9,271 bases of DNA from Desulfovibrio sp. UBA2564 (GCA_002340305.1 DDLU01000038.1:1-9271); one strand, 5' to 3'; shown: positions 1 to 6,578, counted from the stretch's first letter. Translations and numbers: made by a program. The notes: a model not told the origin generated them from the sequence alone.

Positions 1-327
1 ACACTCCAAAGCGGTTTTCCAATCTTGCGGCAGAACCTCGGCAAGAAACCCCACCCGGCCATGGTTGATGCCCAAAACCGGAACTTCCCAATCTATTACA
101 TTTCCAGCCACGCTGATAAATGTACCGTCTCCGCCAAGAACCAGCACCAGCATGGTCCTTTCCCGGTAATAGGAAACATTTATCCGTGCCGGAGGATAAG
201 GATGTTCAACAATATCGGAATCCACTCCGCGCATGCTAAGCCAGCGCGCGATTTCCACACCCAATTCAGCCGCAGCACCTCCGCTGGACTTGGTGACAAT
301 TAATACAGAACCTTGACTATCTGACAT
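1..327 (-). CDS. nadK: NAD kinase, N-terminal part (cut by window edge)
   Basis: The reading frame is open from an ATG at 325-327 to the window edge and gives 109 residues without a stop. NAD kinase phosphorylates NAD to NADP in the cytosol. The assignment rests on the family signature GGDGT at residues 65-69, preceded by a hydrophobic strand (LVLVL), and followed at about 83-96 by PVLGINHGRVGFLAE, the usual second conserved block (GIN.G..GFL.E). The Asp of GGDGT is the catalytic residue in the family. The start is supported by AGGAGA at 335-340 on the minus strand, 7 bases upstream. The C-terminal part, including the NE/D motif, lies outside the window. The gene diverges from the flagellar plus-strand unit across an AT-rich region and has no known functional link to it. 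Identity is secure even though the gene is partial. Confidence 0.93.
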   Translation of the reverse strand, partial: MSDSQGSVLIVTKSSGGAAAELGVEIARWLSMRGVDSDIVEHPYPPARINVSYYRERTMLVLVLGGDGTFISVAGNVIDWEVPVLGINHGRVGFLAEVLPQDWKTALEC

Positions 328-404
328 AGACAACTCTCCTATTAGAAAGAAGCCCAAGATTCAACTGTTTGCTTGTTTAAAAAAAAATGGAGGTCATCTT
401 TTTT

Positions 405-450
405 TCGAAAAAGTGATGTTTTTTCTTCGTAGCTGACGACACTTTTTCGA
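405..450. repeat. Inverted repeat in nadK upstream region
   Basis: TCGAAAAAGTG at 405-415 is perfectly inverted as CACTTTTTCGA at 440-450, with 24 bases between the arms. The left arm is also part of a shorter imperfect palindrome centred on TTTTTCGAAAAA. It is not followed by a clear terminator geometry for either gene. It could be a paired operator or a hairpin in the nadK leader. The repeat itself is certain; its function is not known. Confidence 0.5.
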
Positions 451-537
451 CACAAATTTTAAGTTATTTTTTCTATCAAAATTTAAACATCTGTAAAATA
501 GAATAAAATATTTTTTCTTTTTTTCATAAAAAGGCCC

Positions 538-565
538 TAAAGAATATATCGGAATGTGCCGATAA
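538..565 (+). promoter_or_regulatory. Sigma-28 (FliA)-type promoter for the DVU0524-like gene and flgM
   Basis: The -10 element GCCGATAA at 558-565 matches the enterobacterial FliA consensus exactly. The upstream element TAAAGAAT at 538-545 matches TAAAGTTT in its first five bases. The gap between the elements is 12 bases, one more than the usual 11. Initiation would fall near 571-573, just before the Shine-Dalgarno AGGAGG (574-579), giving a very short leader. Sigma-28 control of an operon containing its own anti-sigma factor would form a feedback loop, as known for flgM in enterobacteria. Confidence 0.65.
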
Positions 566-589
566 GGGGTATGAGGAGGAATACACACC

Positions 590-1006
590 GTGGCTAACAA
601 CCCTGCAGAAATTAGAAACATGCTGCGCACCTATGGCAAGCAGCTTACCAGCGCCAAGCGACTGGCCCGATTCAGGCGTGCCCTGAAAAGGTCCGAGTCT
701 GCTGACACTGTTTCTATTTCCCGGCAGGCAAGGCGTCGCGAGTTGGTAGAAAAGGTTTCCCGGGAAATTATCGAAAATCTCATCGTCTCGGGTAATGAAA
801 ATCCGGTAGTGTCCGATATATTAGAACAGCTGGAACTTGATTTCGGTGATCGCTATGTTTTCGAGTACCCCCTTGATGGCAGCGATGTACAAGTTCTAAA
901 GGAAACCCCGGAAGGTGTTTCAGACCTGCCGCGCGAAGAAAAGGCGCAGGTTATGAACCGACTCTGGGAAATCACACTGGACAAGGTAGACCGGACCATG
1001 CTCTGA
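590..1006 (+). CDS. DVU0524-family FlgM-associated protein
   Basis: This 138-residue cytosolic protein has no signal peptide or membrane segment. It starts at a GTG (590-592) with AGGAGG at 574-579, 10 bases upstream. The family is known by its position next to flgM in Desulfovibrio; its biochemical role is not established to my knowledge. Residues 1-60 are strongly basic (RLARFRRALKR, QARRRELVEK). Residues 61-138 are more acidic and probably alpha/beta. Residues 39-48 (DTVSISRQAR) resemble the motif DVVNVSSQAK at 38-47 of the FlgM encoded just downstream, which suggests a FlgM-like element or an ancestral duplication. It lies 58 bases before flgM and shares its sigma-28-type promoter. Inference: a partner or modulator of the FlgM/sigma-28 checkpoint. 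The family call rests on context and recall rather than on a search. Confidence 0.75.
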   Translation: MANNPAEIRNMLRTYGKQLTSAKRLARFRRALKRSESADTVSISRQARRRELVEKVSREIIENLIVSGNENPVVSDILEQLELDFGDRYVFEYPLDGSDVQVLKETPEGVSDLPREEKAQVMNRLWEITLDKVDRTML

Positions 1007-1064
1007 TTCGGTCAGCCCGACAGAACCTCAATCAATCGTAAACTTGGTAACCCCGGAGGGGATT

Positions 1065-1364
1065 ATGAAGATTAACCAGTATAGCCAAACCCCTCTCAAG
1101 GCCTACTCTGGAAATCGTGTTAATAATGCTGCGGATAAGACCCAGTCCCAGCAGCAAAGTTCAGCCCCGACTCGCGACGTTGTTAACGTTTCGTCTCAGG
1201 CAAAGCTTCTCGGAACCGCACGGCAGACCGCCACCGAGAGCCCGGACAGCAGAGAACAGAAGGTGAGAGAACTCAGGGAACAGGTACGTTCAGGTACATA
1301 CAAGCCGGATATCCGTAAGACGGCTATGAACCTCGTACGCGATGAAATAGATTTCTTAAGATAA
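1065..1364 (+). CDS. flgM: Anti-sigma-28 factor FlgM
   Basis: The product is a 99-residue polar protein without membrane segments. FlgM binds sigma-28 (FliA) in the cytosol and keeps filament genes off; it is secreted through the flagellar export channel once the hook is complete. The N-terminal 60 residues are Gln/Ser/Asn-rich and look disordered, as expected for a protein exported unfolded. The motif DVVNVSSQAK (38-47) and the segment from about 64 (QKVRELREQVRSGTYKPD) to LVRDEIDFL at the end match the sigma-binding helices of the family. ATG at 1065 is chosen because GGAGG at 1055-1059 stands 5 bases before it; an in-frame TTG at 1044 would lie upstream of this ribosome site. It is co-transcribed with the DVU0524-like gene. 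Confidence 0.9.
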   Translation: MKINQYSQTPLKAYSGNRVNNAADKTQSQQQSSAPTRDVVNVSSQAKLLGTARQTATESPDSREQKVRELREQVRSGTYKPDIRKTAMNLVRDEIDFLR

Positions 1365-1397
1365 AAAAACGGTGAAATCCAATTAGGGATTCCACCG
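1363..1397 (-). terminator. Rho-independent terminator of the csrA-fliW end of the operon
   Basis: Read on the minus strand, an 11-base-pair stem (right arm 1387-1397, left arm 1370-1380, one G-U pair) with a 6-base loop is followed by seven U residues templated by A1363-1369. On the plus strand the same stem has an A-C mismatch and no U tract, so it mainly stops leftward transcription. It abuts the flgM stop codon, which keeps the long minus-strand transcript from running into flgM. Confidence 0.85.
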
Positions 1398-1497
1398 CTG
1401 CAATGATTCTATATATGGGATTTTTCCCGCACGATTTACCCGGCAACGCCTTATCCGGTGGCACACAATAAAATTTTATGCCCCAAAAGAACAAGGA

Positions 1498-1941
1498 TTA
1501 ATCGTTCGCCGGGTGAAAGTGCGTCGGATACTTGGAATCAACCTGCGGCACCTGCATACCGCGCTTGGCCCCAGAATTTATGACAATGGGCCCACCAAGG
1601 TTGAGGGTGGTTTCATTGGGTCTTCCCGGAGGGATAGTAACTGTCACCAAAACTGCAAGCTGGCGTACATTTTCCACCCTCAAAATTCTTTTCTCAGCTT
1701 CACTTAAACGGACTTCATAGTCATCCATAAAGCTGTACGGATCAGCTACCAGCAGACCAAGCCCCGGATCTTCGAGACTCTGCAGCAGGAGAAAGGGGGA
1801 TGTCTCGCTAAGCTGAATCAAAGCGAAATCCCTTTTATCGTCAAAGCCGATCAATCCACGGGAAAAATAGATGATACCTTCCTCGGTAATCTCTCTTTCC
1901 CCTATACGGGTCCTGATTATTTTTTTTCTTTCTTTTGCCAT
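1498..1941 (-). CDS. fliW: Flagellar assembly factor FliW (CsrA antagonist)
   Basis: The 147-residue product has the usual FliW length. FliW binds CsrA and blocks its repression of flagellin mRNA; free flagellin displaces it, linking flagellin synthesis to export. The conserved core is visible: TRIGEREI near residue 12, GIIYFSRGLIGFDD at about 22-35, the strand LLLQSLEDPGLGLLVADP at about 51-68, and the late block RPNETTLNLGGPIVIN, typical of the beta-barrel fold. The tail ends in a His- and Pro-containing segment. The start ATG at 1939-1941 lies inside csrA, so the two frames overlap by 25 bases. There is no clear Shine-Dalgarno in front of it, which suggests translation coupled to csrA. The pairing with csrA is the standard arrangement and supports the call. 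Confidence 0.93.
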   Translation of the reverse strand: MAKERKKIIRTRIGEREITEEGIIYFSRGLIGFDDKRDFALIQLSETSPFLLLQSLEDPGLGLLVADPYSFMDDYEVRLSEAEKRILRVENVRQLAVLVTVTIPPGRPNETTLNLGGPIVINSGAKRGMQVPQVDSKYPTHFHPAND

Positions 1942-2156
1942 AACTCGGTCGCAGCAAGAAGGTCCTGCTCTGTGTTTTCAAGCGCCAAACAGTTCTGTTC
2001 TTTAATCTTGAGGTAAACCTCTTCCCTATAAACAGTAGTCTCAGCCGGTATTTCAAGGCCCAGCTTTACCTGCCGTCCTTGAACGCTTAATACCGTGATC
2101 TTTATATTGTCATCCAGGTAAAGGGCTTCCCCCGGTCTCCGGGTCAGAATAAGCAT
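1917..2156 (-). CDS. csrA: Translational regulator CsrA
   Basis: The product has 79 residues. CsrA is a small dimeric RNA-binding protein that binds GGA motifs in mRNA leaders and blocks ribosome access; with FliW it controls flagellin translation. The N-terminus MLILTRRPGEALYL is diagnostic, and VYREEVY (42-48) keeps the RNA-contacting Val42 and Arg44. Residues 50-79 form a C-terminal extension (the E. coli protein has 61 residues), as in bacteria where FliW binds CsrA. Start: the frame is open further upstream, but MLILTRR is the near-universal family start, so ATG at 2154-2156 is used. No proper Shine-Dalgarno precedes it; the nearest AGGA is about 20 bases upstream in a small hairpin. The gene ends 25 bases inside fliW. 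Family identity is very secure. Confidence 0.96.
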   Translation of the reverse strand: MLILTRRPGEALYLDDNIKITVLSVQGRQVKLGLEIPAETTVYREEVYLKIKEQNCLALENTEQDLLAATELWQKKEKK

Positions 2157-2174
2157 ATCAATATTTGTGTAAAT

Positions 2175-2188
2175 AATCCTTTTGGATT
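2175..2188 (-). promoter_or_regulatory. Small hairpin with GGA motif in csrA leader, possible CsrA autoregulatory site
   Basis: In the minus-strand RNA, AAUCC and GGAUU can pair around an AAAA loop, and the string AAAAGGAUU resembles the ACARGGAUGU-like CsrA recognition sequence. A second GGA occurs further upstream. CsrA often represses its own leader, so this is a candidate. Against it, the GGA lies in the stem rather than the loop, and the motif is about 20 bases before the start codon. The rest of the flgL-csrA gap (2157-2305) holds a short GCCC/GGGC hairpin at 2264-2274 but no terminator and no promoter I can support. Confidence 0.25.
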
Positions 2189-2305
2189 GTTTCTGCTTTG
2201 GTCGAAAATATCCGCCACCATGGAAAACATTTTCAGCACTGGGTAAGTAGTAGCGCAAGAACGGCCCTGCGGGCAAGCACAACTATCTACATTTAAATTA
2301 ATTTT

Positions 2306-3880
2306 TTAAACATAATCGAGCAGGTTCATCTTCATGATCATGGAAGAGCTCTTAAGAACTGCTTCATAAACTATCTGCTGCTGAGAGAGCTTGGTCATGA
2401 GTTCACCGACATCTACATCCTCAATATGTGAAATACGGTCCTTTTCGTTCAGCTCAAGACTGGACAACACCTGATCCGCAACCGCAAGTCTGTTCTCCCT
2501 GCCACCGACATCGGCAGCCTTGGTCAAGACATGCTTATGCGAGGCATTCAAGCTATCAAGGCACTGCTGGACACCGGTCTGGTTATTGGTCTCCAGAAAG
2601 GCCACAAGATTACCCATGGTTTCAAGCAGGTTCTGCGTAGGAGAACTGTTGCTGGCCATGAGCATACTGTTGTCATTAAAAACAACGCCGGCCCCGCTGG
2701 CTCCGGGCTGTTGATAGACACCACCGAAAATATCCTTACCAACATCGTTGATGCGGATAAATTCATTTTCCTGAATCTGGACATCCATTGCTGCAGTATC
2801 GGGATGAACGAGAAATTGAGCCCCCGAGCTGAGAGCATTGCTACCACCATTTGAAAAGACGGTCAGAGTTCCACCGGGAATCGTCAGAACAGCATTGGAA
2901 GCCACACCGTCAGCAGGCTTAATGTTACCGCTGACCCAGCTGACACCACCATCGAGGCTGTAGGAATACTCAATCTGGCTGGCTAGGTCGGTTGCGCTGT
3001 CGATGCGTACCACTACATCCTTGGTGAAGTGGCCTTCAGCCTGATTTCGGGGACCATCCAAGTTGGTATTCATTCCGACAACATCAATTGCGTCGGCATC
3101 ATCACCCATGTACTGGGCAGTAGGCCGCACCCACATCCAAGTACCCTTGGCATCATTGGTATTATCCGCCGCGTTAGCTTTCACCGGAATATTAACAGGG
3201 GGTGTACCAAGATCAAAATCCATGGTCACGCCGTCAAAATCCAACTGGGTAGCACCGGCAGCAAGGGTTTTGGTGATAAAAGTTTTACCGCCGTCCTTGG
3301 AGTAGCGATAATCCAGATCGACACCGCCACCGATATCACCGGAATCAAGAAACTGAACCACGATAGTTTTTTCCGCACTTCCGGTAATGGTAAAATTGCG
3401 TGAGGACACATTGGAATCGTTAGTCGTCATCCAAAGCTTTTCTGCAAAAGCATTGCTACCCACCTTATGTCCGGCATAGATACTCTTGCCTTCGTATTCA
3501 GTATTGGCAAGAGAAACCAACTGCTGAAAAAGCTGACGGGCTTCGTAACTGATCTGCTCCCTGTTATCATCAGTAATCGTACCTGAGGCTCCCTGCTCGG
3601 CCAGAGCCTTGGCGCGGGTAATGATAGTCGAAACCTGAGTTAGAGTCGTATCAGAAAGGGAAAGCCAACCTTTGGCAGTATCGATGTTGTCACGATACTG
3701 TTTAACAGTTGCAAGAGTTTCGCGATGATCAAGAATTCGCGCCATGCCTACAGGATCATCAGAAGGTCTGTTCACTTTCTTCTGAGTCTGCGCCTGAATG
3801 TTGGTCTCTACCAAATCGGTCAAAGACGTATTCATGTTGGACACATATGTATTGAAAAGCATTTGCTGCGATACTCTCAT
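2306..3880 (-). CDS. flgL: Hook-filament junction protein FlgL (HAP3), enlarged
   Basis: The 524-residue product is much longer than the roughly 317-residue enterobacterial FlgL. FlgL is the last ring of junction subunits between hook and filament, exported with help from FlgN. The N-terminal D0/D1 helices contain the flagellin-family motif VNRPSDDPVGMARILDHR (36-53) and SYEARQLFQQLVSLANTEYEG (near 111-131). The C-terminal D0/D1 part contains DVGGRENRLAVAD (457-469) and ends in a helix finishing NLLDYV, typical of FlgL. The extra length is a central surface domain (about 160-400) holding two copies of a module with YRYSKDGGKTF (191-201) and YSYSLDGGVSW (305-315). The ATG at 3878-3880 has a GGGAG/AAAGG ribosome site at 3883-3892. 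It follows flgK by 26 bases in the same operon. Confidence 0.94.
   Translation of the reverse strand: MRVSQQMLFNTYVSNMNTSLTDLVETNIQAQTQKKVNRPSDDPVGMARILDHRETLATVKQYRDNIDTAKGWLSLSDTTLTQVSTIITRAKALAEQGASGTITDDNREQISYEARQLFQQLVSLANTEYEGKSIYAGHKVGSNAFAEKLWMTTNDSNVSSRNFTITGSAEKTIVVQFLDSGDIGGGVDLDYRYSKDGGKTFITKTLAAGATQLDFDGVTMDFDLGTPPVNIPVKANAADNTNDAKGTWMWVRPTAQYMGDDADAIDVVGMNTNLDGPRNQAEGHFTKDVVVRIDSATDLASQIEYSYSLDGGVSWVSGNIKPADGVASNAVLTIPGGTLTVFSNGGSNALSSGAQFLVHPDTAAMDVQIQENEFIRINDVGKDIFGGVYQQPGASGAGVVFNDNSMLMASNSSPTQNLLETMGNLVAFLETNNQTGVQQCLDSLNASHKHVLTKAADVGGRENRLAVADQVLSSLELNEKDRISHIEDVDVGELMTKLSQQQIVYEAVLKSSSMIMKMNLLDYV
2801..3031 (-). repeat. DGG module, second copy, in FlgL
   Basis: FlgL residues about 284-360: beta-rich stretch, then IEYSYSLDGGVSW, then GGTLTVFSNGG and a closing GAQFLVHP. 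It shares its order of elements with the module at FlgL 163-228 and with one in FlgK. Similarity is at protein level and was judged by eye. Confidence 0.5.
3197..3394 (-). repeat. DGG module, first copy, in FlgL
   Basis: FlgL residues about 163-228: a beta strand ending in TIVVQF, then LDYRYSKDGGKTF, then LDFDGVTMDFDLG. It is the shorter copy, lacking an obvious closing G-D/A-x-F strand. Boundaries are approximate. Confidence 0.5.
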
Positions 3881-3906
3881 AGCCTTTCTCCCTCAGCCTT
3901 TAAGTC

Positions 3907-6021
3907 CTAGTTCTTCATCCCAAGCAGGGTCTGAAGCATTTGGTCAGCGGTTGTGATCAGCTTTGCAGCAGCAGTATACGAATGCTGAAACTTGATCAGG
4001 TTACTCATTTCTTCATCAATATTTACACCCGAAACAGCCTGCTGCTTATCGTTAAGGTCGGATGCAAGTGTTGTCTGAAAAGTCTTATTGAACTTGGCGG
4101 TTCCGGTATCTGCACCTACAACTGCAACGGTTCCGTCGTAATATTCAACCAGAGTCTGTTCAGTTGTACCGTCAAATGAAGTGGTGATTTCCAAATCGGT
4201 CATACCCATCTGCTTCATCTTAAGAGCGTTGGTGTTATCACCGTCGTTGGCTTCACCTGCACCATTGACATGTCCGGCATTGATGAAATCGATATCCCCG
4301 TTTACTCCGCCGTTTACTGCGATGTCAGAAGCCTGGGAGCCGCTGAAAAAAGTATTTAAGCCAAGACCGGCATAAAGCCCTGCGGTATCTGTTCCCAGCT
4401 GAAAATCATAGCCGTCTTTAGCGGTAATATGCAGCTTATGGTTTACGATTGACGCATCTACGTAAGTACCGAAAGTGGCATCGATAGCGGCTTCAACATC
4501 CTCAAGACTATGAACCGAAGGGTCAAAATTTTTGATATCCGGAGGGTTGATTGAGCTGAAGTCGATCTGCCCGGAAGCTTCCATGGCTCCGGTTGTGGAG
4601 TTGTAAAAATACATCAGGGAGTTACCGGACTGGAGCCTGTCCGCAAAGGGAAGGCCGGATGAACCGCTGCCAAGAGCAGCTGAGTCGGTAGTAACTCCAT
4701 ATGTACCTTCAAGAGATGTATGGGCCTTAAGCCCCGCGCCCTGTGAATGAATGCGGTTGGTCTGCCAGACGAGTTCCTTTGTTAAGGCATCCATGCGTTC
4801 CTTGTATCTACCCACATTGTTGTCGCGGAAGTTAAAATATCCAGCCAATGAACCGCCGGTAACCCTTCTGGTATTATCCTGTCCGGCAAAGTTGATCTGC
4901 GGGGTTATGTTTTCCTTTGTGGAAGTATTTTCCACCCAATACAAAGCACTCTTAGGCACAATGTTAAACTTATCGCCCACACTCATATTAGTGGTAGGTG
5001 CTACAGACTGGTCTGCACCTGTCCCAAACCAGATTTTAAGATCTTCAACCTGAATGGCTCCGCTCTCGACATTGGCGGTAAAAGTCTTCACGGTTCCATC
5101 ATCATTCTTGAGCCATGTAGTTCCGCCGTCAAGTGATACCCTGTATTCGGCAGTTCCTACGCCACCGGCGGTTACACATTCGAGGGTATATTCAAATTCA
5201 CTGGAACCTGAAAAATATGCCTTACCGTCAAAGCTGGAATTCGGAGTCAGGTTGTTCTGGCTCTGAGGACCGTCATAAGAAAGACTGAAGTGCTTATCAC
5301 CATCAACCAGAGTCTGTCCCGCCCCGGTGGTGATAGTTATATTACCCCTGCCGTTATCGATCATCTTTGTATCCATGATCTCGGAGAGTTCACGGATCAA
5401 AGTCGCTCTTTCATCGTAGAGGGCATTAGGATTGTTCTGACCGTCAACCTGCTCCACATTGATGCGCTGGTTGATCTCAGAGATACGCTTCATAATATCA
5501 TTAGCCTTGTCCACATCCTGTTTGATGTAATCTTCAACCTGCTGCTGATAGCGGGTCATATCGTTCTGCATACTGTGCAGGGAGTTGACAAGGTTGGTGG
5601 TATCACTGAGCAGCTTCTGGCGGGAAGCTGCGTCATTAGGACGCTGGCTAAGTTCCTGCCAGTCGTTGAAAAATTTTGTCAGGCTGGAGTTGAGACCGTA
5701 ACCTTTGGATTCGTTAAAGAGAGACTCAACACTGCTCAAAGTATTGTAAAGAGTATCCCAACGCTCTCGCTGGGTAGCTTTATCATTGTAGCTATTCTCT
5801 ATGAACTGGTCGAAATTACGGTAAATTTCAGCAGCACGTACCCCAGTACCGATCTGGCCTGGATTGTAGTTGATACTGGTCTGTTCTTCGAGGCGCACAT
5901 TACGGCGTGAGTAACCCTTGGTGTTAACATTGGAAATATTGTCACCGGTTACGGAAATAGCCGACTGTGAGGCAAAAAGGGCCCCTGTGCCCAGATTCAA
6001 AAGAGAATTAACACCGGGCAT
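3907..6021 (-). CDS. flgK: Hook-associated junction protein FlgK (HAP1), enlarged
   Basis: The 704-residue product is longer than enterobacterial FlgK (about 550). FlgK forms the first junction ring on the hook. The N-terminus carries the rod/hook-family motif ALFASQSAISVTGDNISNVN (14-33) with TKGYSRR; GTGVRAAEIYRNFDQF (about 59-73) is also characteristic. Central features are ERATLIRELSEIM (204-216), VTGGSLAGYFNFRD (387-400) and LGLNTFFSGSQASDIAVN (553-570). The C-terminal helix (VSGVNIDEEMSNLIKFQHSY, then TADQMLQTLLGM) is the conserved HAP1 end. Residues about 274-356 are an insertion with AEYRVSLDGGTTW that resembles the two modules in FlgL. The start codon overlaps the flgN stop (TAATG) with GGGAGG at 6027-6032, so translation is coupled to its own chaperone gene. 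Confidence 0.95.
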   Translation of the reverse strand: MPGVNSLLNLGTGALFASQSAISVTGDNISNVNTKGYSRRNVRLEEQTSINYNPGQIGTGVRAAEIYRNFDQFIENSYNDKATQRERWDTLYNTLSSVESLFNESKGYGLNSSLTKFFNDWQELSQRPNDAASRQKLLSDTTNLVNSLHSMQNDMTRYQQQVEDYIKQDVDKANDIMKRISEINQRINVEQVDGQNNPNALYDERATLIRELSEIMDTKMIDNGRGNITITTGAGQTLVDGDKHFSLSYDGPQSQNNLTPNSSFDGKAYFSGSSEFEYTLECVTAGGVGTAEYRVSLDGGTTWLKNDDGTVKTFTANVESGAIQVEDLKIWFGTGADQSVAPTTNMSVGDKFNIVPKSALYWVENTSTKENITPQINFAGQDNTRRVTGGSLAGYFNFRDNNVGRYKERMDALTKELVWQTNRIHSQGAGLKAHTSLEGTYGVTTDSAALGSGSSGLPFADRLQSGNSLMYFYNSTTGAMEASGQIDFSSINPPDIKNFDPSVHSLEDVEAAIDATFGTYVDASIVNHKLHITAKDGYDFQLGTDTAGLYAGLGLNTFFSGSQASDIAVNGGVNGDIDFINAGHVNGAGEANDGDNTNALKMKQMGMTDLEITTSFDGTTEQTLVEYYDGTVAVVGADTGTAKFNKTFQTTLASDLNDKQQAVSGVNIDEEMSNLIKFQHSYTAAAKLITTADQMLQTLLGMKN
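4954..5202 (-). repeat. DGG module in FlgK
   Basis: FlgK residues about 274-356: FEYTLECVTAGG, AEYRVSLDGGTTW, then VEDLKIWFGTG and a closing SVGDKFNIVPK. Same order of elements as the FlgL modules, with the shared core Y-x-x-S-x-D-G-G-x-T/S-W/F. Boundaries are by eye. Confidence 0.5.
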
Positions 6022-6500
6022 TAGAGCCTCCCGTTAATTAAAGAAGCCTGAGGCTTGGGATTGGAATAACGACCACGTGCGGAGTAGACATTGCGTTCCT
6101 TAGGTGTGATTTCCTTATGCAGGAAATCCAGCATGGAAGAAGACTGCTCAAGCAGGGCCTGGGCCAACTGATGATTTTTGGTAGCCTGAATACCGCATTT
6201 CTGTTCGAGATCATCAATTTTGGAAAGCAACCTTTCTATCTCTTTGCGCTGTCCGTCCTCGATAGCGGGTAAAATCTGACTGAGTCGCTGCGCTGCGGAG
6301 TCAAACTTTTGAACAAAGGCCCTCATGGACATACGCTCTGCGGAAATCTGTCTCATAAGCTCCTGAATTACCAGCTCGACTCCGGTAACACCGTGCGGGT
6401 CTTTATTCATAAGTAGGGAAAATTCTTCCTGAAGAAGCATGGAGAGCAACAAGACCGCCTTTGACTGCCTGTCAAGATTTGCCTGTATAAGTTTGATCAT
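6021..6500 (-). CDS. flgN: Flagellar export chaperone FlgN
   Basis: The 159-residue product is polar, largely alpha-helical by composition, and has no signal peptide. FlgN is the cytosolic chaperone that holds FlgK and FlgL before export and protects them from aggregation. Residues about 1-125 read as long amphipathic helices (LLLSMLLQEEFSLLMNKD, QKEIERL-like segments, LLSKIDDLEQKC), matching the helical-bundle family. The C-terminal tail (VYSARGRYSNPKPQ) is basic and likely flexible. FlgN sequences are poorly conserved, so the call relies partly on position: it lies directly before flgK with a TAATG stop-start overlap. The start ATG at 6498-6500 has a strong GGGAGGAG site at 6508-6515. It lies 78 bases after flgJ, in an AT-rich gap with a possible promoter. 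Confidence 0.85.
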   Translation of the reverse strand: MIKLIQANLDRQSKAVLLLSMLLQEEFSLLMNKDPHGVTGVELVIQELMRQISAERMSMRAFVQKFDSAAQRLSQILPAIEDGQRKEIERLLSKIDDLEQKCGIQATKNHQLAQALLEQSSSMLDFLHKEITPKERNVYSARGRYSNPKPQASLINGRL

Positions 6501-6530
6501 TTACCATCTCCTCCCTACTTAAACATCTGT

Positions 6531-6558
6531 ATTTTATTAAACTTTTACATTTTTCCAA
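6531..6558 (-). promoter_or_regulatory. Possible sigma-70-type promoter upstream of flgN
   Basis: On the minus strand TTGGAA (6553-6558) and TAAAAT (6531-6536) are 16 bases apart, with initiation expected just before the flgN ribosome site. The elements match the housekeeping consensus at four and five of six positions. The gap is AT-rich, so chance matches are likely. No sigma-28 or sigma-54 element was seen here. Confidence 0.3.
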
Positions 6559-6578
6559 GATTTATCAACAAAACTTGA

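Larger units (their letters stand above)
328..589. other. AT-rich divergent intergenic region between nadK and the DVU0524-like gene
   Basis: This 262-base stretch has no convincing gene. Positions 376-545 are extremely A/T-rich, with long A and T runs, unlike the flanking genes. It contains an inverted repeat (405-450), tandem CGACAC hexamers at 437-442 and 448-453 (11-base period), and a sigma-28-type promoter near its right end. A 78-codon minus-strand frame crosses it but is low-complexity, rich in Lys, Phe and Tyr, and runs into the opposite gene, so it is not credible. No convincing nadK promoter could be picked from the many AT-rich candidates. Confidence 0.7.

Noticed and set aside
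394..630. 78-codon minus-strand frame across the nadK/DVU0524-like intergenic region
   Set aside because: Composition follows the A/T runs (many Lys, Phe, Tyr), it overlaps the opposite gene's start and promoter, and has no ribosome site or recognisable motif.
1044..1064. Upstream TTG start for flgM, adding 7 residues
   Set aside because: It would place the GGAGG ribosome site inside the gene; ATG at 1065 has correct spacing.
1450..1479. Sigma-28-like arrangement on the minus strand (TAAAATTT ... CCGGATAA) after fliW
   Set aside because: The -10 has two mismatches and the promoter would fire into a terminator next to flgM with no gene to serve.
1468..1479. 12-base palindrome ATAAAATTTTAT
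   Set aside because: Pure A/T palindromes of this size are common in AT-rich gaps; no associated site or gene.
2157..2282. Upstream in-frame extension of csrA
   Set aside because: CsrA proteins begin at MLILTRR; the extension has no family similarity and no ribosome site.
4751..5910. Long plus-strand frames over flgK (for example 206 codons at 5290-5910)
   Set aside because: They are antisense to conserved FlgK coding sequence and have no ribosome sites or recognisable domains.
483..6531. 13-base string TTAAACATCTGTA found at 483-495 and 6519-6531
   Set aside because: One shared 13-mer between AT-rich gaps is about what chance gives in 9 kb.
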